DNA from: Clostridia bacterium
GTDB taxonomy: Bacteria; Bacillota; Clostridia; Christensenellales; UBA1242
NCBI GenBank assembly: GCA_017478185.1
Contig: JAFVEA010000005.1
Location: forward strand, 62,001 to 126,000
Length of the DNA: 64,000 nucleotides
Direction of reading: 5' to 3'
Below, one piece after another: positions 1-12,800 of this stretch. Made by a program: the position numbers and the translations under genes. Below the pieces are notes generated by a model that saw only the letters and a list, made by a program, of their open reading frames with translations, had not been told where the DNA came from and searched no databases. Positions within the stretch are counted from its first letter, which is position 1, and the number at the start of each line of letters is the position of its first letter.

Positions 1-1
1 A

Positions 2-439
2 ACAGATGCTGGCATAAACGTTAGTGAAAAAATGTTTAAACAATATTATGTTAAAACAAAAGATGATTTTCAGCTTGCCCCATCATATGATGAAAGATAT
101 GAATATTATATAAAAAATAATGATGAAACTTATCAAAAAACAAATGTAACAGAAGAAATGCTTTATGACTACTATATACAAATTGGCAACACATATCAAA
201 AAGCAACAGAGTATAAAGCTGGAAAAACATATTATATAAAAAACAACGACGGCTCAATAAAAATTAGTGAAGGTTATTTTTTTGCTTTGGGAGATAACCG
301 AGCAAACAGCAAAGACAGTTCAGAAGTTGGGCCATTAAAAAACACAAAAGTTAAAGGAATTGTTGAAACACTGGTGCCAGATGGAACTTTTTTGAATAAA
401 ATATTATCAAAATTGTTAAATTTAAAATTGGCAAAATAA
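2..439 (+). CDS. lepB: Signal peptidase I, 3' part, with a tyrosine-rich insert
   Basis: The reading frame is open to the left edge (codons in phase from base 2), so the N-terminus, membrane anchor and catalytic Ser/Lys boxes lie outside the window. The visible C-terminal part has the family's box E (ALGDNRANSKDSSEVGPL), followed by the expected short beta region (VKGIVE). Signal peptidase I cleaves signal peptides from exported proteins at the outer face of the membrane. Oddly, about 80 residues before box E are a tyrosine-rich repeat (YYIKNNDETYQK, YYIQIGNTYQKATEY, KTYYIKNNDG) foreign to this enzyme family; the same module occurs in the giant lipoprotein next door. The insert lies between the usual boxes D and E. 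Family assignment is good; whether the enzyme is active is unknown. Confidence 0.82.
   Translation, partial: TDAGINVSEKMFKQYYVKTKDDFQLAPSYDERYEYYIKNNDETYQKTNVTEEMLYDYYIQIGNTYQKATEYKAGKTYYIKNNDGSIKISEGYFFALGDNRANSKDSSEVGPLKNTKVKGIVETLVPDGTFLNKILSKLLNLKLAK
17..265 (+). repeat. YY module copies inside signal peptidase
   Basis: About three degenerate copies of a unit with the pattern V[TS]E-x-[MF]-x-x-YY, then Y-x-K-A-x-x-Y-x-A-x-x-TYY. A 22-residue stretch here aligns without gaps to residues encoded near 9.9 kb in the giant lipoprotein, with 13 identities by eye. The copies keep the reading frame open. Confidence 0.7.
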
Positions 440-469
440 AAAAATCTTATGATTTTTCATAAGATTTTT
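440..469 (+). terminator. Rho-independent terminator of the signal peptidase gene
   Basis: AAAAATCTTATGA pairs perfectly with TCATAAGATTTTT around a TTTT loop, beginning right at the stop codon and ending in a T run. Confidence 0.85.
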
Positions 470-838
470 TTAACCGCTTTGTTGGCTTTTATAATTTTTT
501 GCTAAGAAAAATGTTTGTTTTTTAAAGATTTTAATTAGTGATGTTATAAATTGTATGAAACAAACAATTGAGATTGACACGCTTCGTTCGCAATGCCTTG
601 AGGCGTTAGCCGAAAGCTTGGCGCAGTTTCAAGCAGTTGAGATTGCCACGCAAGAATGAACCTTGCTCGCAATGACGGGAATAAAAGCGCCAAACAAGAG
701 GAGTTTTATTTTGAGGCAACAGAAGTTATTCCCCACCTGCCATTCTTAAAAAGGCATTGGCCGACGTGAGAATATTAAAAAGCTTTTATTCAAAAATCAT
801 ACTTTTCCTAACATCATCTCATAATTTTTCTATCAGTA
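470..838. other. Intergenic region with a GC-richer repeat, no gene seen
   Basis: This stretch separates the signal peptidase gene from the end of the giant lipoprotein gene. I see no supported gene. The middle (about 568-690) is clearly richer in G+C than its surroundings and holds the palindromic repeat listed separately. No clear terminator for the lipoprotein gene is visible here. Confidence 0.6.
568..676. repeat. Dispersed palindromic repeat, two partial copies
   Basis: TTGAGATTGACACGC at 568 and TTGAGATTGCCACGC at 637 are near-identical starts, each followed by TCGCAATG. In the second copy ATTGCCACGCAAG and CTTGCTCGCAAT form an imperfect inverted repeat. This looks like a degenerate intergenic repeat family of the type found scattered in many bacterial genomes. 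Confidence 0.55.
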
Positions 839-3800
839 TCACCAGTTATTTAAATCAAAAAAGCCATTTAAATAAGGGAATTTATCAGAGCCGCCATCTA
901 CAGAAAAACTATATTGTTTCCATAGATTATTTTTATTTTCATCTCCTGACACACCTGTTTTGCCATTTTCATCTTCTATATTATACGAAGCAAAACTATT
1001 TGTTGTTAATGTTGTTTTATCAACAATTCGTGTTATGAAATAATTTGAAGAGTCAATTCCATAAGTGTTTTTAAGGGTTGCATAGTTGTTTTGCAAGTTT
1101 ATATTATTGACCTCAATTCCTTTAACACAGCCAATTGCAATCAAACTTGAAATTTCATCATCTCCAAATTTCAACTTGTTTATGTAGTCATTTTCTCCAA
1201 CAACAAAATCACAATTTGTTCCTTCATCTTCAATAAAATATCCTTCAAACAAACAATATTTCAAAAATTCTTTCATATCTGAGTTTGGAGTTCTCTCAAA
1301 CAATCCAACAAACTCACCTAAATAAACATTGTTATTAACATCTGTTCTAATCTTTGTTGTGCCCAAATTGTTTTTTCCAGCAAAGTAACAATATTGAATT
1401 GTTGCATCACCCTTAATAAGTTTTCCAACAAGCCCTCCAATATAAACTAAACCACTAGCTGATTTTAAGTGAATGTTGCCTGCTGTGAAACAGTGGTCTA
1501 AGTTTGCTGTTTCCATTTCTCCAACAAGCCCTCCAACAACAAAATCGTTGGCGTTTGAAATTGTTATGTTAACCACGCTAAAGCTAAATTTAACTTCTCC
1601 TGAAGTTAGCTTTCCAACAAGTCCACCAAAAGTTCCACTTGGATTTTGTATATCAATATTTCCATAAACAGCACAATTTGAAATCTGCCCTCCAACAACT
1701 TCTTTTATAAGTGGAGCAACAATTAAGCTGTTTGCTGAGCTATTTATTTGTGTGTTGCCAAATTTATATAATATGTTTTCTAATTTACTATTTTTTGTTA
1801 AATTAAAATTAAACAAAGAATAAGTATTACCCTCATTTATTAAAACATCAGAAAAAACAAAATATCCATTTCCATTGATTGTGAAAGAACTATTTTGCAG
1901 GCCATTTAAACTTAAAGGTGTTTTTGCGTTCAAATCTCTAACAAACGCATAATTAACGTTGTTGTTTATTTTGTTAAGCATATTTAACTCAACAAAGTTT
2001 TCAATATAATAAATATTATTGTTTGCTGTTAACGATTTCTGATTGTTTAAAGCAAGATAATAATAGCCATAGTTGTAAGAATTATCTCTCTTAAAGAAAT
2101 CACTTCCAAATATTTGTTCATTATCAAAAACATCTGTAGTTTTTTTAACAATTGTTTTATTATTTTCTATATTTTCTTTAACAAACTTATCAGTTGTTCT
2201 GCTTAAATCAGAAATGTGAAGCATTTGGTTGTTTGAATTGTTACAAACAACTCTTCCAACACTTAACCCACTTGAATAAACATCAACATAAGAAATCAAA
2301 TATTTCACATAATTGGTTGATGCTTGAGTGTTTTCTCCAACAACTCCGCCAATTTTAATATCGCTGTTATTTTCACTTATAAAAACATCAAGCTTGCCCA
2401 TAGCATAAGCATAACTTAACTTAAACTCATTCTTTCCAACAAGTCCACCAACAGAACTATTTTGAACTGTGTTCAAAACATAGAAATTCTCAAAGTTTTC
2501 ATCTGTTACATCCGAACTTTCAACTTCTGTGTATTGATAATACCCTGGAACATAAATTCTTTCATAATATGTTAAACTATTATTAAATACTGTTGGTTGA
2601 ACATAAGAATCAACAAAAATATAATAATTTGTATAGTTTTCACTTGTTACACTTGAACTTTCAACTTTTGTGTATTGATAAGACTCATCAACATAAGTCT
2701 TTTCATAATATGTTAAACTAGAATCAAAGTTTGTTGGTTGAACATAACCAAAAATATAATAATTCATATAGTTTTGATTTGTTGCGGTAACAGCAGTGTA
2801 TTGATAATAACCTGGAACATAAATTCTTTCATAATATGTTAAATTACTATCAAATTTACTTATCTTTTTATAATTATCAAGTTTTATGTCTGCATAGCTC
2901 CAACAATTATTTATTGTTTTGTTGTTAATTCCAACCAAAGCTCCAACGCTTATATCGCTATTGTTAACATAAATTGTTAATATTCCGCTTTCGCTTTCGC
3001 CAAATTGTCTGTTTGGCAAATCTTTGCCTAAACTTTGTGCTGCGTTGGATGGCCCTGTTATGAAAAGTATGTTTTTGCAATAAAGTTCATTATTTATTAT
3101 ACTATCTGTATAATAAGAAGCATTGAAATTTGTTGCCCAAAGTGCAGCAGTAATATCGTTCACCCAAACGGACACAAATCCACTAGTGTCCAAAATTACA
3201 TATGCAAGAACTATGGAAGGCAATTCATTTTTGACGGCGATAGGAAATACAAAGGAACCATTGCTGGTATAGAAACATCCATTCTCAAGTGCCTCGTTCG
3301 CAGTTGTGGAATTCGTGATACTAGTTCGATACTGAGAGTAAATATTTGCAAGATCTTGAGCATAGTTCATAAATTCTTCCTCAGAACTAAACCCAAACAA
3401 GTTTGCTATGATTGTCTGGAAATTGATAGACTCTAGACTTACATCGGTTCCAAAAGTCATCGTGTATGGATAATTTATGCCTATCACCACACTTCTGGTG
3501 GGATCATTGCTTACGTTCTTGGTAAACGAAACAAGCGATCCGTTATAAAGCTCTATAGCTTTATTATAAAATTGGGTATAAGCGTTACGAGCATCGCTAC
3601 TGATTGTTGGGGTGTATTCAGAACCGTTTGTAGGAATTTCAAAATTGTTCATAAATGTGGCAAACAACTCACTAAGGGAATTGAAGGCAGTAATTGTAGA
3701 ATTAGATGCAGACTTCGTTGTGTGTTTAGAAAGACTTGCAATTTGTCCAAAATCCCCAGCAACCATGCCAAAAGGATTGCAATCGTCATATTTTACATTA

Positions 3801-6800
3801 ACTCTTGTTCCGTTATACCCTGAAATGTATCTTTCATACAATTCAGAACACCCCCCGTTGGATATGAATTCTCGGTATTGTGGCAACTGTCCTGCAACAC
3901 AGTTTGTGATAACTCCGTTGTTTTCTATTGCCAAAAGCCCAAAATTACTTTCTGCCAATATGTCTTTGCTAGACAAAACTTGAATACCGGAAATCATAAC
4001 AGTTTTTGGAACACTATCAAAAAGCGCACAGCCATTTGTGGTTATAGTATGCCCCATTCCGATTATTTGCAAGTTTGATTTTTCGCTTAATTTTAATGTT
4101 GTTGAAACCGAAGCATCTTCTTTCAAAATGTAAGTTGTGAATGTTCCTTGGTTTTGAGAAAAGATGTCACTCAAAGTTTTAAACTCTATCGATTTTTCGC
4201 TAAATCCAGCAATTCTTGGCAAGGTTAAGCTATTAGCATCACTATTAACTTGCTCAAACCCTGAAAATGTTGTTGCTATAAGTTTGCTTGCCAAAATGTT
4301 GTTGTTTGAAGAATAATCATCTTGCAAAACGCCCGTGAAATCAGAACTATAACGGCTGTTTTTAATTGAATTTTCTGGTGCGTCTGCAACAAGAGCCTGT
4401 GCAATAGAGTTTTGTTTTGTTGTTTCACTTTGCGTGTCAAGATATTCCACAAAACCTGGTTCAAAAATTGCACCAAAACTTAAACAATATTCTATTGATT
4501 GAGAGGTTTTTGCAACAATTCCCCCAATATAAGATAAACAATCTGCCGTTCCTGTTTCCTCATAATCATTTAAAAGCCTACCATAATTTATCGCAAATGA
4601 AATGTTTATATCACTATATCCACAAATTCCACCTATATAAGCTTTTTTAGTGTTATAAACAGCGATATTTGCTGCGTTTTGAGAATTTGATAAAATTAGA
4701 TTGTTTTTACCTTGTGTTTCAGTTCCATTTAATAAAATTCCTCCGAACAATCCACCAACATAAGCTTCTTGATTTGAAGTAACAACAATCTCGCCACCTT
4801 CTGTTTCATTATCTTTTATAACAAATTTCTCTATTGAGGAAATTGATACTCTTTCATCTATTATCAAATTAACAATTCCAGCAATCCCTCCAACATAGCT
4901 GTTTGAAACTATATTTTCAGCTGTTGCTGTTATGTTTATGTCTGATTTATTGCTGTTTAAGTCACTTTTAAGTATTATTGTATCAGTTCTTGTGTTGATT
5001 ATTGTTGTGTTATAACTTCCAACAATTCCTCCAACATAAGCTGTTTGGGCGTTTTTCACAACAATTTTGTTTTCGCCAACAATACCTTTATTTTCGCCAA
5101 CAACAGAAACATCAGAAATTGTTGTCAAAAATGAATAACCAACAGCTCCTCCAACAAATGCTGTTTCAATTTCACATCCTGATTCACATCCTGAATTTAT
5201 TGATATGTTTGGCTTAGCGGTTATATAACTTATTGTGCTCTTTTGAGAACATTTAACATAGCCAATAACTCCTCCAACATAAACTTCCTTGGCATTTGAT
5301 TCAAATAAAATATTACAAATTGTTTCAGCTCCAGAAATTCTGAAAGAATCTCCATCAGCATATCCAACAACTCCACCAATCGCAATTGTTGAATTTTCGT
5401 TCTCATTTGCTTTTATGTTTATTTTATTATTATTAGTTGTTGCGGTGCGAATATAGTCTGATTTTGACTGCCCAATCATTCCTCCAACAAACAACTTATT
5501 GTCTTTTATAGTATAACTTTCATTTTTGACATCAAAGCCAGAAACTGTAATATCCTCATAGATTGATTTTTCTGAATATCCAACAAATCCACCCACTGCC
5601 GTAAATTCATTTAATTCAAACTGAATATTTTCATCAAAGCTAACACCAACTTTTTTAAATGTGCAGTTTTTTGCTTGGCTCATCAGCATTCCAAAGTATG
5701 CATCCAATTCTTCGTCACCCGCTATTTTTGAAACTGTTGAGTTTTCTGATGTTGTTTTTATAACAAAATCTATGTTAGACAATTTAAAACTGTTAACATT
5801 TTTTCCAAAAAATGGAATTAAAGTGTTCTTATCTATTATTATTTCAATCAAGGCGTTGTCACCATTTGAGGTGTAACCCTCCATAACTCCACTTGGCCCA
5901 GCATTTTCATATAAATCTTTAAACCAATTGTATAGTTCTTTTTTTGTATTATCAATTTCAATTTTAATTTCTGAAGTGAAGTCAAACACAATAGGAATAA
6001 TTTTTCCATTTCCGTCATAATCACATTGAACTGAATAGTTCCCTCTCTTGCCACTTTTAACATAAGTTAAATAATCTTTAACTGTTTTTATAACATTTGC
6101 TTCTTTCACGTTTCCAACATAAAGTCTTGGGAATATGAAGTTTTCTTGCGTTTTGTCATAATCCCAAATTATGTTGTTGTCATCCTCTGTTCCAAACGCC
6201 TTAAAAGCTTTTTCCATAGCTTCAACACTATGAACAAAACCAGCCAAACTGTCGTATTCTATATTTTTAAATTGTTCACCAAAAACTGAATTTTCCACTC
6301 CACCAACAAGAGGTGTGCTAGAACTTGAACTTATGGTTGAAACTGGTTTTGTTGCTGCCCTTCCGCCTATTTCAACAAAATGAATGTTTTGTGATGTGTA
6401 ATTAGCTTTCCCTATAACATATCCCACCAAGCCAGATGAATCAGTTATTGAAACACTGCCTGGGAACACTGCAATGTTGCCTGCTTCTGAAGTTGATGAT
6501 TTTAAAACATTTATCACAGCATTAGAAACTCCAACCAAACCACCAGCATATTTGTTTGCCATAACTTGCCCAGTTGTGTAAACTCCATACAAAAATGCTG
6601 ATTGATATAATTCATTATTGAGATTTGTTAAAGTTTGAGCGTTAACTTCATAACTTACATTTGATAACAAATCAGATGACCAATCATCTGTTTTATATGT
6701 TGCAATTCCAATAACTCCACCCGCAATTTCACTTGAGCTGTTTTGAACATTAACTCTTGAATAAGAATATTCTATTCCACCAGACAAGTCATCAGTTTTT

Positions 6801-9800
6801 GAATAAGAGCCAACATTAAACCCAACCAAACCACCTATTGCCTTTGATCTTCCTGTGAACAAAGTTTTGGTTCCAGCTTGAGCGTTAACATTTCTGTTAA
6901 CACTAAACGCTTTGTCACTTGCTGTTTGAGCAACATCATCCAAACCAATGTATGAATAAATTATCAAGCCTCTGTTATCTCCAACAAGTCCTCCTGCAAA
7001 CAAGGTTGATTGAAGTTCTTGCCCTAATCCGTTTTCATTTAAAATAAACTTACAATATGAAATTGCTGTTTTCTCATCTATGCAACCAAAAAGTCCTCCA
7101 ACAATTTCTGCTTTGATTAAAAAGTTGCCCAAAACTTCACAATTAATAATCTTTGGTTGTTCATAAGTTTTAACTTTATCGCCCAAATTAGCAACACCAG
7201 CAATTCCACCAGCATAAGATTGTTTTTCAATGTTTAAAATTTGATTATAAGAAGATTGCCCTACAGCATTATCTTCATTTTCTTCTTTTCCACCCCATAA
7301 GCTTATGCTATCATTTATTGGAACATCATAACTTGCCTCAACTGAAATGCTTGAAGTTAAGTTGCTCATATTAGAATGTTCACCTTCAGCATAGCCAACA
7401 ATTCCTCCAACAATGTGAGCTCCAACAATTTGGGCGGAAGAACTGCTTAAAACTGTTATTGTGTTTATGTAAGAGTTGTTCAAATACCCACAAAGGCCAC
7501 CAACAACATCTGTTGTTGTTGCATTAAACGCCGCTATGTCTAATGTTAAGTTTGATATGATTGCGCTGTCTAATTCAGCAAAAAATCCCAAATATTGAGT
7601 GCTGCCAGCTTCTTCTTCTTGTTCTGTTCCTTCCACAATAATTTTTATATTTTTAAAGGTCATTCCATTCCCTTGCATATTGCCCATAAATTTAAGTTTT
7701 GTGGAATCAACTCCATTTATTAATGACATATTTTGATTAAAGTCAACATCAGCAACAATTCTTGTGTAGGAAGAACTTTTTTCTTCACTTGAACTGGTTA
7801 TTGAAATTTTTGAAAAACTTGTTGGATTATAAACAATTCTTGGGTTTTCTTTATCTCCAAAATTTGCGTTGTTATAAACAAGAGCCCTTTCTTCTTCATC
7901 AAACAAAACTTCTCTGTGGCTGTAGGCAATGTTGTGCGCTTCAATTAGAGTTGGTGCTTCAAAATAATCTTTGTTTGTGCCCAAATCTAAGAACCATATT
8001 CCTCTGTTGTCGTCAATTTCATCACCAAAAACAAAGCCTAAGATTTTTTCTTTTTGAGCGCACAAAACAATTCTTTCAAGCCCAATTGCTGGGTCAACAA
8101 TGCTTTTTGAAACTGCCTTATCAATCAAATAATAACAGCTTTTTATTGTTCCGTCATTATTTATATTTCGCTGTTCATCAATTCCAACAAACGCGCCGTT
8201 GTTTGATTTCTCATCTTTTATGGCACATGTTGAATATGAATATTTTATTATTGCATCTGCTGAATTTCTATAAACAAAACCACCAGCAAAAACACTGTCT
8301 AAAGAAATGTTTGCATAACAATTTTCTATTGTTCCATTGTTTATGTTAACAAATCCTCCAACTGATGCTCCAGAATAAATTTTGTTTTTGTTTCTTCTAA
8401 CAAATTTTCCGTCTATATATTCAACACCATTCAAAACGTCATTTGTTCCGACCACAGCATCTTGTTTTTCACTTTCAACAAAACTTGTGTTGATTCTTCC
8501 GCTGTTTTGCCCAACAAGTCCACCAGTTAAAATGGTTGAATCATCTGCTGAACTAGCTATGGATGTGTTAATTAAATCAGAGCCATAAAAATAACTTGCT
8601 GAAATAACTCCTAAGTTGTTTGCCGTAAGTCCGCCCATTTTTCCAACTCCAACAATAGTAAAGCCACAAGTTGATTTTAGATTGTCAACAACTTCATTAC
8701 GTATTTTAACATCTTCAAGCCTGCCAAACCTACTGTTTGTTATAAATCCGCTGTTTGTTCCAACAAGGCCTCCTATGTTTATGCCACCAACAGAAGTGGC
8801 TCTTGATTTTATAAATATTTTTGTTGTGTTTGGAGTGCTTTCCAAAATAGTTTGAACATCCTTGTTGTATTCACTATAATCTGCACTTTCTGTTGTTTCT
8901 TTGTTTGAAATAACCTCACAGTTATAGATTATTCCACCGTTGTTTTGACCAGCCAAAAATCCAAAGTTAACATTTGTTTGTTCTTCTAAATCAATTGTCA
9001 TATGCTCATTTATTTCAACAACAATGTTTATAAGCCTTGTTGATTCTGTTGTGTTTGATTTTGAATTATAAGTTGAAATTGTTTCAAACAATCCAATATT
9101 TCCATTTCCAGAAACATTAAAGCTTTCAATAATTAACTTATAGCCATTTCCGTCCAAACTTCCAATATTTGTTGTTAATGGAGTCCAATCAGTTAATGTT
9201 AGGTTTTCAGTTAAAATATAATGCTCATTTGCTTGCATATTTCTAAGTTCATCAACAGTTCCAACAGGGGTTGGCTGTTCATCTTCCTTGTCGTTTATAA
9301 ATTGTATTGCAAAGTTGCTATCATAAATTCCATTTGAAATTTGCAAAAAGTCTTCATCCATAACATCTTTTTGAAGCAAAAGTTCATAACATGTTCCATC
9401 TCCAGACAATTTATAACCTCTGTTTAGGCTCACATTCAACAAAATCTCAACTTCTGTTCTGCCTCGAATTAAAAATGCGTTTTCTGTTTCATCAAACCTT
9501 AAAAAGAAATATGAATAACTGCCTCCTGCATTCAAATTTATGGACTCTTCATTTTTATAAATCCAAATTGACCCATAATTTTGTTGATTTCCATAAGCAT
9601 TTAACTCTTTTATTTTTTCAATTATTTTGTCAACTATTCTTTCATATGCTAGCGCATCAAAATCTTGTCCCAAAACCCCAAAACTTGATGCCAATTCTTT
9701 TGCTTTTTCAATGAATTGTGAGCTTTCGCTGTTTGCATAAAATTCACCAAACTGAGTTGTTAAACCAAGCCTTAAAGGCTTATAACCATCTTGAATATTT

Positions 9801-12800
9801 ATGGCATATGTTGGCTTAAAGCTTTCTGCACTAACCCCACTTATAGGAATATAAGAAAAATTATTTTCTGTTCCGCTTCTGGTGTAATAAGTTTGGTTTG
9901 CTTCATATTTTGTGGCTTTTATGTATTCTTCTCCGTCCAAAATATAATAATTGTAATCAACATTTTCAATAACCACTGCTTCAATCAAATAATCAACCAA
10001 ATAAAGTTTTAAAGTGAAATAAGTTATAACACTATTTGAGTTAACAGTTGCCGTTAATGTTATATATCCATCTTCACTTGTGATGTTTGCATCAACTCCG
10101 GCATAAATGCTTATTGTTTCAAAATAATTTGAGTTTGTTTGAGGCGCCGTTATCATCTCATTGTTGCCAACAATTGTGTTTTGTGTGTTTATATAAACAC
10201 CCTCGCCCCCATCAACTGAAACACTAACATAAGAATCTTGCAAAACACCCGTGATGTTTATGTTTAGCTTTGTTCCTTTTGCAATTATCACGCCATCATT
10301 TAGCCTTGCATCATCATTTAGCCTTGCATAATTTTCAACAACATTCATTTTAACCCAAGGTGCAAAAATTGTGTAAAGTTTTTCTGTTTTTGTTAAAACA
10401 GCCTCACTAACTCCATTTTTATAAACTGAAATAGTCACCAAAAATTCTGTGTTTAATGGCAAACCAACTGATGTTAATGTGCTAACATAAAACACCCCAT
10501 TTGCATTTTTGTCATTAAACAAAATCAAAGAACTACCTATGTGTTGTGAATAATCTGAATTGTTATAATCAAAAACAAGTTTTCTTTCATTGTTTATGAT
10601 GTATCTGTCAAAAGAGATTGTTTGAGAGTTTGCATACCCCTCAACTTTTATGTAATCAAAATCAGAAAAGCTTTCTGTAACATTTATCTTAAGCATTCCA
10701 AATGCGCCACTTGCTATTCTGTCAGTTCCGTCCTCATATCCAAATTCGTTATAATTGTTTAAATAGTTTTGCAAGCTTAAAAAGTGTGTAATTTCAATGC
10801 TGTGAGCTTCTGAAGGAATCCAATTTATGCTTAAGCTATCTTCTTTTTGTGTTCCATCTTTGTTTTCAACAAAAACAAACCAATCTTCAACTTCTTTTTC
10901 AGTCATTCTTTGATGAGGTTTGTGTTCAACATAAAATGTCATTTCAAAAATGTTTCCATTGGTTGTTGAACCAAAGCTAATGGTTTCACCATTGTGTTTT
11001 AAACAATTTTCGGCAGTGACTTTCCATTGTATATATTCATAATAAGTTTTTGTTTCATCAAAAGCATCACTTTCTAAAACTTTTTGATAGCTCCCATCAC
11101 TGTTTCTAACATAAAGACCCACATAATTTTCACTTGTTACATCTTCTTTTATTCTGTGTTGATAAATTTCTAAATCAGTTGGGTCAAATGCTTCGATATT
11201 ATCTGACTCAGCGCTTAAAACAATTTTTAATTTAAATCTGTTTTCTGTTTCTGTTTCTATTTCATTTAAATAAAGATTTTTAACGCCTTCATAAACTATT
11301 GCAGTGATTGTTTTTGTGCCTATATTTGCTTTAATTGTTTCGTCCAAAAGCAAAACGCTATCCACTTTTTGATTTGACTCATTATAAAAACTTATTTTAA
11401 CAAAAGGAAGTGTTGTTATTTTCGTTTTTTGGCCTTCTTCCAAATTTCCATAAAAGATTATGCCGTTTGAGTTGTTTAAATCATAATAAAGTTCCTTTTC
11501 TTCATTCCAAGAAATCTGGTTAACATCTATAAGGCCATCGGAATTTTCAGAATCTTCGGAATTTTCAAAAACTGCGGTTAATTTTAATCCCAAACTGTCA
11601 TCATAACTTTGACTGCTGTTTGTTTCAAAAGTCACATAAGCAGTGTTTTCTCCGCCCTTTTGAATATAAATTGTTTCAGGAAGAGAAAAACTTTTAAATC
11701 CTCCAACCACAAAAATTTGAAAAGTGCTTGAAATGGCCGCGCTCTTCCTGCTTGAAATAGTTATTTTGAATAAACCTGTTCCATTAAATTTTAAAACAAA
11801 TCTGTCTAGTGAATTTTTATCGCCAATTTCAAAACTAATATTCGTGTTGTCTGTTTTTAATTCCAATTCCGCATAATTGTTTATGTCTTCCAAACTTATT
11901 AAATCACTAAGCTTAAGTGAAAAATTACTGTCTATTAATGAATCTAAGAACACAACAATTTTGCCTTCATCATATTTTCTAAATTTTGGAAGAGGATCTG
12001 GATTTTCTTCAGAGTTTTCATCACTTAAAAACTCATCAATAACAATTTGCCCAATTGAGGTGTTATAAAAATTTAGATTACCAATTTTGATTATTGGATA
12101 TTTGTTGTTAACGCCTTCAATTATTGTCCAGTTTGTAGAAAGACTGTTCCACCCAGAATAAGTGCTCATTGCTTGCATTTCAGCACTGTTTCTGGCATTT
12201 ATAAACTCACTAGAACTTGTGCTTTCTTCAACCTTATTGTCTTGATAATAACAATTTGAACAATAATTTTTGTTACCAATCATATTAGCAAAAGGAACGC
12301 CAGAAACATCTCCGCCATTAAACACAGAATAACAATAAATAACAAATCCACTGCTGGCGCCACTATAATCAAACTGACCTATAAACTGACCAATGTTGTT
12401 TGAAATGTTTGTCATATTAACAATTGCGTAAGAGTTTGATATAAAATTGTTTGTGTTGTCACTTAAATAGCCCACAAATCCACCTGCTATGTTAATTGCC
12501 ACATAATAATCTGTTACATTTTCAGCTGTAACACCTGATGCCACTTCATAACCTGTTTCACTGCTATAAGAATAATAAGTTTCATTTTCATCATAATTTG
12601 TGGCACTTTCAAACTTTTTCTTTAAGCCAACAGAAACATTTGCAAATGACTTTGAAATTTTGGCATTATCAGCATAACCAACAAGTCCACCAACATAATT
12701 TTGAGCCACAATATCTCCATAAAACTTGTTGCCACCTTGTAAGCTTTCTCCATATGAAACTAAATTATAATTTTGATAATATGAAATTGCATAACAATTT

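Noticed and set aside
757-1038. Plus-strand ORF at the end of the giant lipoprotein gene
   Set aside because: It is the shadow of the reverse-strand gene, with no ribosome binding site and low-complexity composition.
3035-3983. Plus-strand genes inside the giant lipoprotein gene
   Set aside because: Overlapping short frames appear because this segment is less AT-rich; none has a ribosome binding site or family match, and the reverse frame is continuous.
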